From Burkholderia sp. Nafp2/4-1b (GTDB taxonomy: Bacteria > Pseudomonadota > Gammaproteobacteria > Burkholderiales > Burkholderiaceae), in contig NZ_ML058604.1 of assembly GCF_003635165.1 (NCBI RefSeq), forward strand, positions 62,001 to 126,000: 64,000 nt of DNA, given 5' to 3'. Shown piece by piece: positions 33,605 through 43,277 of the stretch (positions are counted from its first letter, which is position 1; each line of letters begins with the position of its first letter). Position numbers and translations under genes: made by a program. The notes under the pieces are model-generated. The model did no database searches and was not told where the DNA came from. It saw nothing but the letters and a program-made list of their open reading frames with translations.

Positions 33605-35692
33605 TCAGTGCGCGGCTGCCGCCATGCCGTTGTGACGCAACAGCGCGTCGATTTCCGGCTCGCGACCGCGGAACGCCTTGAACGAATCCATCGCCGGACG
33701 GCTGCCGCCGACTTCGAGGATTTCACGGCGATAGCGCGTGCCGGTCGCTGCGTCGAGCACGCTGCCGCTGGCGGCGGCCGCTTCCTCGAATGCCGCGTAC
33801 GCGTCGGCGGACAGCACCTCGGCCCACTTGTAGCTGTAGTAGCCGGCCGCATAGCCGCCCGCGAAGATGTGGCTGAACGTGTTCGGCCAGCGCGAGAACG
33901 CGGCCTGCGGGATCACGTGGTAGCGCTCGTTGATCTCGCGCGCGAACGCGTTCACGCCGGTCGCACCGGCCGGATCGAAGTCGACGTGCAGCAGCATGTC
34001 GAACATCGAGAACACGATCTGGCGCAGCGTGCCGAGGCCGCTCTGGAAGTTCTTCGCGGCGATCATCTTGTCGAACAGTTCGCGCGGCAGCGTGGCGCCC
34101 GTCTCGACGTGCGACGACATCGACGACAGCACGTCCCATTCCCAGCAGAAGTTTTCCATGAATTGCGACGGCAGCTCGACCGCGTCCCATTCGACGCCGT
34201 TGATGCCCGACACGCCGAGCTCGTCAACGCGCGTGAGCATGTGATGCAGCCCGTGGCCGAATTCGTGGAACAGCGTGATGACTTCGTCGTGCGTGAAGCA
34301 TGCGGGCTTGCCGCCGACCGGCGCCGAGAAGTTGCAGGTCAGGTACGCGACCGGCGTCTGCACGGCGTCGCCGCGCTTCGCGCGTGCCCGCGCATCGTCC
34401 ATCCATGCGCCGCCGCGCTTGCCTTCGCGTGCGTACAGGTCCAGATAGAACTGCGCGACGAGCGAGCCGTCGCGGTTCTCGACGCGGAAGAAGCGCACGT
34501 CCTTGTGCCACACCGGCGCATCGTCCGGCTTGATCCGCACGCCGAACAGCGTTTCGGTGACGGTGAACAGGCCCTTCAGCACCGCCGGTTCCGGGAAGTA
34601 CTGCTTGACCTCGTTTTCCGAGAACGCGTAGCGCTGCTGGCGCAGGCGCTCGGCCGCGAACGCGACGTCCCACGGCGCGAGCTCGGTCAGGCCGAGCTCC
34701 TTCGCGGCGAACGCGCGCAGCTCGTCCCAGTCCTTGTCGGCATGCGGGCGCGCACGCGTGGCGAGATCCTCGAGGAATGCGATCACCTGCTGCGGCGACT
34801 CGGCCATCTTCGGCGCGAGCGACACTTCGGCGAAGTTGCGGTAGCCGAGCATCTGCGCCTCTTCGCGGCGCAGCTTCAGTTCGTCGGCGACGATCGCTGT
34901 GTTGTCCCACTCGGCCTTGCCGCCGCCGTACTGCGGCCCGAGTTCCGACGCGCGCGTCGCATAGGCGCGATACAGCGTCTCGCGCATCGCGCGGTTCTCG
35001 GCGTACTGCAGCACCGGGAAGTAGGACGGGAAGTGCAGCGTGAATTTCCAGCCTTCCTTGCCGTCCTTCTGCGCGGCTTCACGTGCGGCTTCGATCGCGT
35101 CGCCCGGCAGGCCGGCGAGTTCGGCTTCGTCCTGCGCGAAATACGCATACGCGTTGGTCGCGTCGAGCACGTGGTCGGAGAAAGCCTTCGACAGCGCGGC
35201 CTGCTGCTCCTGAAGCTCCGCGAAGCGCGGCTTCTGGTCTTCGGGCAGTTCGGCGCCCGACAGGCGGAAATCGCGCAGCGCGTTGTCGAGGATCTTCTTG
35301 CGCTCGGCGGACAGCGTCGCGTATTCGGCGCTCGCGGCGATCGCCTTGTACTTCTCGTACAGCGCGAGGTTCTGGCCGACGCTCGACCAGAATTCGGTCA
35401 CGCGCGGCAGGTTTTCGCCGTACGCGGCGCGCAGCTCCGGCGTATCGGCGACGGCGTTCAGATGGCCGACGACACCCCATGCGCGTCCGAGCGGCTCCGT
35501 CGCCTGCTCGACCGTCTCGACGATCGTGGCCCAGGTCGCCGGCGTCGCGGGTGCGCTCGCGGTGTCGACCGCGCGGTTGGCGGCATCGAGCAGCGTGTCG
35601 AGCGCGGGCGTCACGTGTTCCGGACGAATCTCGCCGAAACGGGGCAGGCCGGAGAAATCGAGAAGCGGATTGGTATTGGCGCTGGCGGACAT
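33605..35692 (-). CDS. prlC: Oligopeptidase A (M3 metallopeptidase)
   Basis: The 695-residue peptidase carries the zinc motif HEFGHGLHHM near residue 475, preceded by GKPACFTHDEVITLF and followed by NGVEWDAVELPSQFMENF. It matches M3A oligopeptidase A (E. coli PrlC, 680 residues). It degrades short peptides, including cleaved signal peptides, in the cytoplasm. ATG at 35692 follows GGGAGTCTTA; the frame is open to 35782 without homology. folD lies 290 bases upstream on the same strand. Confidence 0.95.
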   Translation of the reverse strand: MSASANTNPLLDFSGLPRFGEIRPEHVTPALDTLLDAANRAVDTASAPATPATWATIVETVEQATEPLGRAWGVVGHLNAVADTPELRAAYGENLPRVTEFWSSVGQNLALYEKYKAIAASAEYATLSAERKKILDNALRDFRLSGAELPEDQKPRFAELQEQQAALSKAFSDHVLDATNAYAYFAQDEAELAGLPGDAIEAAREAAQKDGKEGWKFTLHFPSYFPVLQYAENRAMRETLYRAYATRASELGPQYGGGKAEWDNTAIVADELKLRREEAQMLGYRNFAEVSLAPKMAESPQQVIAFLEDLATRARPHADKDWDELRAFAAKELGLTELAPWDVAFAAERLRQQRYAFSENEVKQYFPEPAVLKGLFTVTETLFGVRIKPDDAPVWHKDVRFFRVENRDGSLVAQFYLDLYAREGKRGGAWMDDARARAKRGDAVQTPVAYLTCNFSAPVGGKPACFTHDEVITLFHEFGHGLHHMLTRVDELGVSGINGVEWDAVELPSQFMENFCWEWDVLSSMSSHVETGATLPRELFDKMIAAKNFQSGLGTLRQIVFSMFDMLLHVDFDPAGATGVNAFAREINERYHVIPQAAFSRWPNTFSHIFAGGYAAGYYSYKWAEVLSADAYAAFEEAAAASGSVLDAATGTRYRREILEVGGSRPAMDSFKAFRGREPEIDALLRHNGMAAAAH

Positions 35693-35767
35693 TAAGACTC
35701 CCTGTCTGTTGCCGGATGAACCGGGGTGAAAAGGGTGAGGCGCGCTGCTGCGGCGCCCGATATCGAC

Positions 35768-35796
35768 ATTATTGGGGCGCATCGCGCGCTTTCCAA
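35768..35796 (-). promoter_or_regulatory. Promoter of prlC
   Basis: Minus-strand TTGGAA (35796-35791), a 17-bp spacer and AATAAT (35773-35768) place +1 about 70 bases before the ATG. The -35 is overlapped by a nested dyad (35793-35822). Confidence 0.5.
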
Positions 35797-35822
35797 TCGT
35801 TAGTTTCTAACGAAGCGATTGG
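35793..35822. repeat. Nested inverted repeat over the prlC -35
   Basis: Inner arms CGTTAG/CTAACG (35798-35803, 35807-35812) and outer arms CCAATCG/CGATTGG (35793-35799, 35816-35822) form a 30-bp dyad with a three-base offset. It could be an operator or an mRNA-end hairpin. Confidence 0.6.
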
Positions 35823-35981
35823 CGGCGCTCGATGCGGGTGCGGCGGGGTCGGATACGGGCGGGTGCCGGACGGCGCGGCGGTGTGACGATGCGGCCGTCG
35901 ACGCGGCCGTCGACGCGGCCGGCGGGGCGCCGGCGCACGAAGGCGCGCGCCGGCTCGACGGGCAGGGCGATCGGGCGGCGC

Positions 35982-36839
35982 TCAGGCGGCCGCGGCGGCG
36001 CGCTCGGCGGCTTCGATCGTATTGATCAGCAGCATCGTGATGGTCATCGGGCCGACACCGCCCGGCACCGGCGTGATGTGGCCGGCCACTTCCTTCACGC
36101 CGGCGAAGTCGACGTCGCCGCACAGCTTGCCCGCGTCATCGCGGTTCATGCCGACGTCGATCACCGTCGCGCCGGGCTTGACCATGTCGGCCGTCAGGAT
36201 GTTGCGCTTGCCGACCGCGGCGACCACGATGTCGGCCTGGCGCGTGTGCGCGGCGAGGTCGCGCGTCTTGCTGTGGCAGATCGTCACGGTCGCGCCGGCT
36301 TCGAGTAGCAGCATCGCCATCGGCTTGCCGACGATGTTCGAGCGGCCGATCACGACCGCGTTCGCGCCCAGCAGCGGGATGTCATGCGCTTCGAACATCT
36401 TCATCACGCCGTACGGCGTGCACGGGCGGAACAGCGGCTTGCCCGTCATCAGCGCGCCGGCGTTCGCGACGTGGAAGCCGTCGACGTCCTTCTCGGGCGC
36501 GATCGCCTCGATCACCTTGTGGCTGTCGATGTGCGCGGGCAGCGGCAGCTGGACCAGGATGCCGTGGATCTTCGGGTCGCGGTTCAGTTCGTCGATGCGC
36601 GCGAGCAGGTCGGCCTCCGACAGCGTGTCCGGGTACGTATCCTTGTGCGAGAAGAAACCGTTGTCCACGCACGCCTTGATCTTATTGCGTACGTAGACTT
36701 CGCTCGCCGGATTGGCACCGACGAGGATCACCGCGAGACCGGGCTGGTGGCCGCGTGCGGTCAGGGCGGCGGCGCGTTCGGCGGCCTGCGCGCGCAAGGT
36801 CTTCGAGAGGGCGTTGCCGTCGATGAGGAGGGCTGTCAT
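35982..36839 (-). CDS. folD: Bifunctional methylenetetrahydrofolate dehydrogenase / cyclohydrolase
   Basis: The 285-residue enzyme has the FolD motifs [17 protein letters not shown] (catalytic Lys), [28 protein letters not shown], the NADP site [17 protein letters not shown] and the C-terminal [17 protein letters not shown]. It interconverts methylene-, methenyl- and formyl-tetrahydrofolate. ATG at 36839 starts the homology; the frame extends further 5' without support. No promoter was recognised. Confidence 0.97.
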   Translation of the reverse strand: MTALLIDGNALSKTLRAQAAERAAALTARGHQPGLAVILVGANPASEVYVRNKIKACVDNGFFSHKDTYPDTLSEADLLARIDELNRDPKIHGILVQLPLPAHIDSHKVIEAIAPEKDVDGFHVANAGALMTGKPLFRPCTPYGVMKMFEAHDIPLLGANAVVIGRSNIVGKPMAMLLLEAGATVTICHSKTRDLAAHTRQADIVVAAVGKRNILTADMVKPGATVIDVGMNRDDAGKLCGDVDFAGVKEVAGHITPVPGGVGPMTITMLLINTIEAAERAAAAA

Positions 36840-37085
36840 GGTGGTGGTCCTGCCGGGAAGTTGGAATGCGGGTGTGCGGCGCACGAAACGCCGCAGCAAA
36901 GCACGCAATTATACCGGGCGCCTGCTGTCGTCCGACAGCGAATACAAGGAAAGCGTCATGGCGGCGGTGCCGGCGCCCCGGGAGGAAGCGCCGCGCCATG
37001 CCGCGCGAGTGGGCCGCATCGCGCGGCACGGCAAGGTTGCGGGCGCAGCCGGCCGGGGCTGGTGCCCCGCGGCCGCGCGCAACGT

Positions 37086-37724
37086 TCAGGCCTGCTTCTT
37101 CGACAGCGCGAGGCGCAGCAGGTCGGCGACCGTGTTGACGTTGAGCTTTTCCATGATGTTCGCGCGGTGCGCTTCGACCGTCTTGATGCTGATCCCGAGA
37201 TCGTCGGCGATCTGCTTGTTCAGACGGCCCGCGATGATCCGCTCGAGCACCTGCTGCTCGCGCGCGGTCAGCTTCGACAGGCGTTCGCTCGCGGCGCGCT
37301 GTTCCTGGACGCTCTTGCTTTCGCTTCGGGCCTTGTCGAGCATCCGCTCGACGAGCTTGCGCAGCTCGGCCTCGTCGAACGGTTTCTCGATAAAGTCCAT
37401 CGCACCCTTTTTCATCGTCGACACCGCCATCGGCACGTCGCCGTGGCCCGTGACGAAGATGATCGGCAGCGCGGCGTTGTCGGCGATCAGGCGCTCCTGC
37501 AGCTCGAGGCCGCTCATGCCCGACATCCGCACGTCGAGGATCAGGCACGCGATCTGGCCGGCCTGCTGCGCCGGCTGATACGCATCGAGGAACTGCTCGG
37601 CGCTCGAGAAGCATTGCACGCGATAGCCGTTCGCCTCCAGCAGCCAGCGCAGCGAGTCCCGTACGGCTTCGTCGTCGTCGACGACGAAGACAGTTTCCTG
37701 AGTGGTGGTGACAGGGCTATTCAT
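37086..37724 (-). CDS. fixJ: FixJ-like response regulator (receiver + LuxR-type HTH)
   Basis: The 212-residue protein has a receiver domain (TVFVVDDDEAVRDSLRWLLE; phosphoacceptor Asp64 in LILDVRMSGMSG; Lys in FIEKPFDE) and a LuxR/FixJ helix-turn-helix (LTAREQQVLERIIAGRLNKQIADDLGISIKTVEAHRANIMEKL). Its ATG overlaps the kinase stop by 4 bases, so it is the cognate regulator. In other Burkholderia the FixLJ pair is known as a global regulator and a frequent target of mutation during chronic infection (established knowledge; identity here by similarity and arrangement). Confidence 0.9.
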   Translation of the reverse strand: MNSPVTTTQETVFVVDDDEAVRDSLRWLLEANGYRVQCFSSAEQFLDAYQPAQQAGQIACLILDVRMSGMSGLELQERLIADNAALPIIFVTGHGDVPMAVSTMKKGAMDFIEKPFDEAELRKLVERMLDKARSESKSVQEQRAASERLSKLTAREQQVLERIIAGRLNKQIADDLGISIKTVEAHRANIMEKLNVNTVADLLRLALSKKQA

Positions 37725-40237
37725 AGTTCTCCCGTAACGGTATGTGATGCCGATGCCTCGCGCCCCCCTTGGCCGAGATCAGCGGGTTCCCCAATGGGCA
37801 GGCTGCAGTGGAATGTCGCGCCGGAAATGCGGCCGTCCGGTTCGACATTGTTGACCACCCACAGACGCCCCCGATGCGATTCGATGATCGAACGGCAGAT
37901 GTTCAGCCCCATGCCCATGCCATCGGACTTGGTGCTGTAAAACGGTTCGAACAGGCGTTCGGCGCTCGCTTCGTCGACGCCCGGACCCTGGTCGATCACG
38001 CGGATGTCGACGAAACCCGCATCGATGTCGGCGACCACACGGATCACGCCGTCCGCCGACGCCGGCTTCACGTCGGCCATCGCCTCGGCCGCGTTCTTCA
38101 TCAGGTTCATCAACACCTGCTCGATCAGCACGGGGTCGACATAAATAATAGGCATTCTTGCGAGGATTTCCGTGACGATCCGGATCCTGCGCTTCCTGGC
38201 CTCGATTTCGGCGAGCCCGACGGCGTCCGCGACGATGTCCGCGACCCGCGCCGGCTGGCGTTTCGGCTCGCTGCGCTTCACGAATTCGCGGATCCGCTTG
38301 ACGATCATCCCCGCGCGCAGCGCCTGCTGCGCGGTCTTTTCCAGCGCGGGCTGCAGCGTCTCGGGCGTGCCGCGGCCGCTCTTCACGAGCGCGAGCGTGC
38401 CCGAGCAGTAATTGTTGATCGCGGCGAGCGGCTGATTCAATTCGTGAGCAATCGACGACGCCATTTCACCCATCGTCATCAATCGGCTCGTGAACTGCAG
38501 CTTCTCTTCCTGCTGGTGCGCGAGTTCCTGCGCCTTCTTGCGGGTCGTGATGTCGGTCGCGATCTGCATCTGCGCGAGGTGGCCGTCCACCCACTGGATG
38601 TACTGGCGCCGCACCTCGAACCACTTCTGGATGCTCTCGACGTACACCTCCTGCGCATCGGCCGTGCTGCTCGTCAGCGCGGCGGCCGGCAGGCCCGCGA
38701 ACGCATCGACCATGTCGATCGAGTCGGACGATGCCTGGGCGCGGTCGAAGCCGCCGCCCGACAGCTCGAGGTGGCCGTCCGGACGAATCCCGAACAGGTG
38801 GCGGTAGTAGCGGTTCGCGAACAGCAGCTCGGCTTCATCGGCGGCCAGCACCGACACCGCGGCGTCGAGGCTTTCGAGCACCGTCGTGAAGCGCTCGTGC
38901 GCGGCCGCGAGTTCCTCGCGTGCGCGCTTCGGCTCGGTGATGTCGGTCATCGACGACATCCAGCCGGTCTGGCGGCCCGAGCTGTCGATCAGCGGCGATA
39001 CATAGAGGCGCGCATGGAACAGCGTGCCGTTCTTGCGCCGCACGCGCAGTTCGAAGCCCGAGCTCGGCGCCTTGCCGCGCAGCGTCATGTCGAGCTGGCG
39101 CTGCATTTCCGGGTACGCGTCGCGCGGCCAGTACGGGAACGGCGCGACCTTGCCGACGAGGTCGGTCTCGTCCCAGCCGGTCATCCGGCAGAACGCGGGG
39201 TTCACGTGCGTGATGCGGCCGTGCATGTCGAGCACGCGCATGCCGATCAGCACCGAGTTTTCCATCGCGCGGCGGAAGAACGCTTCCGCGTACAGCGCCT
39301 GCTGCGCCTCGAAGCGCTGGCGCGTGTGCTTCCACAGGCTCCAGAGGCTCCACAGCACGAAGCACGACAGGCCGGCCACGAGCCACACGAGCGTGTTGTT
39401 GGTGAGGTTCGTGAGCTGCGGGAACGCGTACACGCGCACGGTCAGCCCCTGGCCGGGCGGATCGAGCGGCAGGTCGTAGTGGGAGTCGCGCGGCAGGCGC
39501 GGGCGCGTCGACGTCGACGACAGCTCGCGGTTGTTCGAGTCGGTGATCGAGATTTTGTACTTCGACGACAGCTCCTGCGGGATGTCGTGCTTCAGGATCC
39601 CTTCGACCGAGAACACCGCGGCGAGCGAGCCGAGATATTCGCGGTCGCCGCGCATCACGGGCGTCTGCAGCGTGATGAAGCCGTTGCCGAAGTCGTCGTA
39701 GATCAGCGGCGAATAAGCCTGGCGGCGCGTGCTGCGCGCTTCGTCGTACGCGCCGCGCACGGCGTCCTGCATCTGCGCGTCGCCGGGCTTCGCGAGCCGC
39801 TGGCCGAGCAGCGGCGGATGCACGGTCGGCCAGCGCTGCACGCCGGGCGCGGTGTACCAGTTCAGGTAGAGAATTTCCGGATGCGTCTGCATCACGTCCG
39901 CGACGGCCATCTGGAACGCGTTCTGGTCGAGGCGGCCGGCCGCGAGATCGCGCGACAGCGCCTGCAGCTGTTCCTGCGCGCCCGTCATCGACAGGCGGAT
40001 CTGCTGCTGCGCCCACGCGACGTTACGGAACAGCGTGTCTTCCTGCTGCTGCTGTTCGCGGCGATTGAGGCTCCACAGAATCAGGCTCATCACCACGAGG
40101 AACACCAGGATCGACAGCAGCGGCGTCAGCAGATAGGAATTGGACCACCACGGTCCGTGGTGCCAGCGGGACGGCTGCGACTCCGCCGGCGGGCCCGACG
40201 GTCGCGCCGAGCGTGCGAAAAGCCGATCGGTCAACAT
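37721..40237 (-). CDS. fixL: FixL-like PAS sensor histidine kinase, membrane-bound
   Basis: The 838-residue kinase has a first membrane helix (about 35-58), a periplasmic sensor region (about 60-285), a second helix (about 288-308), a PAS domain (about 325-445), a second PAS-like domain (about 450-570), then MGEMASSIAHELNQPLAAINNY with phospho-His598, an N box (NLMKNAAEAM) and G boxes (DQGPGVDEAS, GMGMGLNICRSII). Haem binding as in rhizobial FixL cannot be confirmed from sequence by eye. ATG at 40237 has only a poor ribosome site, and a TACAAT on the minus strand ends 7 bases upstream. Confidence 0.88.
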   Translation of the reverse strand: MLTDRLFARSARPSGPPAESQPSRWHHGPWWSNSYLLTPLLSILVFLVVMSLILWSLNRREQQQQEDTLFRNVAWAQQQIRLSMTGAQEQLQALSRDLAAGRLDQNAFQMAVADVMQTHPEILYLNWYTAPGVQRWPTVHPPLLGQRLAKPGDAQMQDAVRGAYDEARSTRRQAYSPLIYDDFGNGFITLQTPVMRGDREYLGSLAAVFSVEGILKHDIPQELSSKYKISITDSNNRELSSTSTRPRLPRDSHYDLPLDPPGQGLTVRVYAFPQLTNLTNNTLVWLVAGLSCFVLWSLWSLWKHTRQRFEAQQALYAEAFFRRAMENSVLIGMRVLDMHGRITHVNPAFCRMTGWDETDLVGKVAPFPYWPRDAYPEMQRQLDMTLRGKAPSSGFELRVRRKNGTLFHARLYVSPLIDSSGRQTGWMSSMTDITEPKRAREELAAAHERFTTVLESLDAAVSVLAADEAELLFANRYYRHLFGIRPDGHLELSGGGFDRAQASSDSIDMVDAFAGLPAAALTSSTADAQEVYVESIQKWFEVRRQYIQWVDGHLAQMQIATDITTRKKAQELAHQQEEKLQFTSRLMTMGEMASSIAHELNQPLAAINNYCSGTLALVKSGRGTPETLQPALEKTAQQALRAGMIVKRIREFVKRSEPKRQPARVADIVADAVGLAEIEARKRRIRIVTEILARMPIIYVDPVLIEQVLMNLMKNAAEAMADVKPASADGVIRVVADIDAGFVDIRVIDQGPGVDEASAERLFEPFYSTKSDGMGMGLNICRSIIESHRGRLWVVNNVEPDGRISGATFHCSLPIGEPADLGQGGREASASHTVTGEL

Positions 40238-40243
40238 GGCAGG

Positions 40244-40249
40244 ATTGTA
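40244..40249 (-). promoter_or_regulatory. -10 element abutting the fixL start
   Basis: Minus-strand TACAAT (40249-40244) predicts +1 at 40237, the A of the ATG. A matching -35 is weak (TTTTCC at 40271-40266). Confidence 0.4.
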
Positions 40250-40364
40250 GCGCAGCGCAATACATGGAAAACCGGTACCGGATATGTTGAACGGAAACGA
40301 ATTTGTCTGCGCAGCGCGTGCCGGAGAGCCCCGAAAGATGGGTGCGCCGCAGCAATATTTCGCA

Positions 40365-40385
40365 TTACGAGAAAAGATCTCATAA
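40365..40385. promoter_or_regulatory. Dyad upstream of aceE
   Basis: TTACGAGA (40365-40372) and TCTCATAA (40378-40385) form an 8-bp dyad with one mismatch, just upstream of the aceE -35. It is a candidate operator; no regulator can be named. Confidence 0.35.
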
Positions 40386-40398
40386 TTCGAAAATTGTG

Positions 40399-40428
40399 TT
40401 GCACGGGGCCATCCACGCTCATTACAAT
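40399..40428 (+). promoter_or_regulatory. Promoter of the pyruvate dehydrogenase operon
   Basis: TTGCAC (40399-40404), an 18-bp spacer and TACAAT (40423-40428). Predicted start near 40435 leaves a leader of about 75 bases. Confidence 0.55.
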
Positions 40429-40510
40429 CCGTCGGAGCTTGCCCGCAGCCGGTCGCGCCGCGTCGTCTGCACGAGAGCGATCCTCACATTCCAGGACCCA
40501 GGAGACGAGA

Positions 40511-43207
40511 ATGTCCGCTGTACCGAACGAAGTGATGAAATATGTCGCCGCCGAACGTGACGACGACCCGCAAGAAACCGTCGAATGGCTCGAGTCGCTC
40601 GACGGCGTGATCTCCTCCGTGGGCACCGGCCGTGCGCATTACCTGATCGAAAAGCAGATCGAATTCGCGCGCATGCACGGCGAACACCTGCCGTTCTCCG
40701 CCAATACCCCGTACATCAACACGATTCCGGTCGAAGCCCAGGCGAAGATTCCGGGCGACCAGGACATCGAGCACCGCATCCGTTCGTACACGCGCTGGAA
40801 CGCGCTGGCGATGGTGCTGCGCGCGGGCAAGGACACGAACGTCGGCGGTCACATCGCGTCGTTCGCGTCGGCGGCGACGCTCTATGACGTCGGCTATAAC
40901 CACTTCTGGCACGCGGCGTCCGACCAGCACGGCGGCGATCTCGTGTTCGTGCAGGGCCACTCGTCGCCGGGCGTGTACTCGCGCGCGTTCCTGCTCGGCC
41001 GCCTGAAGGAAGAGCAGCTCGACAACTTCCGCCAGGAAGTCGACGGCAAGGGCATCTCGTCGTACCCGCACCCGTGGCTGATGCCGGACTTCTGGCAGTT
41101 CCCGACCGTGTCGATGGGCCTCGGCCCGATCATGGCGATCTACCAGGCACGCTTCATGAAGTACCTGGAATCGCGCGGCATCGCGAAGACGGAAGGCCGC
41201 AAGGTCTGGGCGTTCCTCGGCGACGGCGAGACCGACGAGCCGGAATCGCTCGGCGCGATCGGCATGGCGAGCCGCGAGAAGCTCGACAACCTCGTGTTCG
41301 TGATCAACTGCAACCTGCAGCGTCTCGACGGTCCGGTGCGCGGCAACGGCAAGATCATCCAGGAACTGGAATCGGAATTCCGCGGCGCCGGCTGGAACGT
41401 GATCAAGGTCATCTGGGGCAGCCGCTGGGATGCGCTGTTCGCGCGCGACAAGACGGGCGCGCTGATGCGCCGCATGATGGAATGCGTCGACGGCGAATAC
41501 CAGACGTACAAGTCGGAGTCGGGCGCGTACGTTCGCGAACACTTCTTCAACTCGCCTGAACTGAAGGCACTCGTCGCCGACTGGTCGGACGACGACATCT
41601 GGGCGCTGAACCGCGGCGGCCACGATCCGCACAAGATCTACGCGGCGTTCCACGAAGCGACCAACACGAAGGGCGCGCCGACCGTCATCCTCGCGAAGAC
41701 CATCAAGGGCTACGGGATGGGCGAGTCGGGCCAGGCGATGAACATCACGCACCAGCAGAAGAAGCTGCCGGTCGAGCAACTGAAGAAGTTCCGTGACCAG
41801 TTCCGCCTGCCGATCACCGACGAGCAGATCGCCGACGTGCCGTACCTGAAGTTCGAGGAAGGCTCGAAGGAACTCGAATACATGCGCCAGAAGCGCATGG
41901 ACCTCGGCGGCTACCTGCCGCATCGCCGCGAGAAGGCGACGTCGCTGCCGGTGCCGGCGCTCGACGCATTCGAGCCGCTGCTGAAGGGCACGGGCGAAGG
42001 CCGCGAGATCTCGACGACGATGGCGTTCGTGCGGATCCTGAACATCCTGCTGAAGGACAAGGCGCTCGGCAAGCGCGTCGTGCCGATCGTCCCGGACGAA
42101 TCGCGCACGTTCGGCATGGAAGGCCTGTTCCGCCAGATCGGTATCTGGAACCAGGAAGGCCAGAAGTACGTGCCGGAAGATTCCGACCAGCTGATGTTCT
42201 ACAAGGAATCGCAGACCGGCCAGATCCTGCAGGAAGGCATCAACGAAGCGGGCGGCATGTGCGACTGGATCGCGGCGGCGACGTCGTATTCGACGCACGG
42301 CGAGATCATGGTGCCGTTCTACATCTTCTATTCGATGTTCGGCTTCCAGCGGATCGGCGACCTGGCATGGGCGGCGGGCGACATGCGTTCGCGCGGCTTC
42401 CTGCTCGGCGGCACCGCGGGCCGCACGACGCTGAACGGCGAAGGCCTGCAGCACGAAGACGGTCACTCGCTGCTGTGGGCGGCATCGGTGCCGAACTGCG
42501 TGAGCTACGACCCGACGTTCGGCTACGAACTCGCGGTGATCATCCAGGACGGCCTGCGCCGCATGGTGCAGGGGCAGGAAGACGTGTACTACTACGTCAC
42601 GGTGATGAACGAGAACTACGAGCACCCGGCGATTCCGCAGGGCGAGCAGGTGGCGGCCGACATCATCAAGGGCATGTACTCGTTCAAGAAGGCCGACGCC
42701 GACCAGAAGGCGCCGCGCGTCCAGCTGCTGGGCGCGGGCACGATCTTCAACGAAGTGATCGCTGCCGCCGACCTGCTGAAGAACGACTGGGGCGTCGCGG
42801 CCGATCTGTGGAGCGTGCCGAGCTTCACCGAACTCGCGCGTGAAGGCCACGAAATCGAGCGCTGGAACCTGCTGCATCCGACCGAAGAGCGTCGCCTGTC
42901 GCACGTGCAGAAGTGCCTGAAGGACACGCAGGGTCCGGTCATCGCGTCGACCGACTACGTGCGCGCGCTGGTCGACCAGATCCGCGGCCAGATCGATCGC
43001 CGCTTCGTCGTGCTCGGCACGGACGGCTTCGGTCGTTCGGACACCCGCGAGAAGCTGCGTCACTTCTTCGAAGTCGACCGTCACTGGGTCACCGTCGCCG
43101 CGCTGAACGCGCTGGCCGACGAAGGCACGATCGAGCGCAAGGTGGTCGCGGACGCGATTGCCAAGTACAACCTCGATCCGTCGAAGCCCAACCCGATGAC
43201 CGTTTAA
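40511..43207 (+). CDS. aceE: Pyruvate dehydrogenase E1 component (homodimeric type)
   Basis: The 898-residue protein matches the single-chain E1 of gamma/beta-proteobacteria: [30 protein letters not shown], the thiamine-diphosphate region [16 protein letters not shown] through [20 protein letters not shown], and [14 protein letters not shown]. It decarboxylates pyruvate and acetylates the lipoyl groups of AceF. ATG follows GGAGACGAGA; the frame runs open for 2.7 kb further upstream, antisense to fixL, but that is not coding. aceF follows after 70 bases. Confidence 0.98.
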   Translation: MSAVPNEVMKYVAAERDDDPQETVEWLESLDGVISSVGTGRAHYLIEKQIEFARMHGEHLPFSANTPYINTIPVEAQAKIPGDQDIEHRIRSYTRWNALAMVLRAGKDTNVGGHIASFASAATLYDVGYNHFWHAASDQHGGDLVFVQGHSSPGVYSRAFLLGRLKEEQLDNFRQEVDGKGISSYPHPWLMPDFWQFPTVSMGLGPIMAIYQARFMKYLESRGIAKTEGRKVWAFLGDGETDEPESLGAIGMASREKLDNLVFVINCNLQRLDGPVRGNGKIIQELESEFRGAGWNVIKVIWGSRWDALFARDKTGALMRRMMECVDGEYQTYKSESGAYVREHFFNSPELKALVADWSDDDIWALNRGGHDPHKIYAAFHEATNTKGAPTVILAKTIKGYGMGESGQAMNITHQQKKLPVEQLKKFRDQFRLPITDEQIADVPYLKFEEGSKELEYMRQKRMDLGGYLPHRREKATSLPVPALDAFEPLLKGTGEGREISTTMAFVRILNILLKDKALGKRVVPIVPDESRTFGMEGLFRQIGIWNQEGQKYVPEDSDQLMFYKESQTGQILQEGINEAGGMCDWIAAATSYSTHGEIMVPFYIFYSMFGFQRIGDLAWAAGDMRSRGFLLGGTAGRTTLNGEGLQHEDGHSLLWAASVPNCVSYDPTFGYELAVIIQDGLRRMVQGQEDVYYYVTVMNENYEHPAIPQGEQVAADIIKGMYSFKKADADQKAPRVQLLGAGTIFNEVIAAADLLKNDWGVAADLWSVPSFTELAREGHEIERWNLLHPTEERRLSHVQKCLKDTQGPVIASTDYVRALVDQIRGQIDRRFVVLGTDGFGRSDTREKLRHFFEVDRHWVTVAALNALADEGTIERKVVADAIAKYNLDPSKPNPMTV

Positions 43208-43277
43208 CGCACACGCGCCGTGTGATGCCGCGCGCCGCTTCCGGGAGGGGCGCGCGCGGCCATGGAGACACAAAAAG

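Noticed and set aside
37769..40510. In-frame 914-codon extension upstream of aceE
   Set aside because: It is antisense to fixL and lacks E1 homology; the ATG at 40511 has a ribosome site and the family N-terminus.
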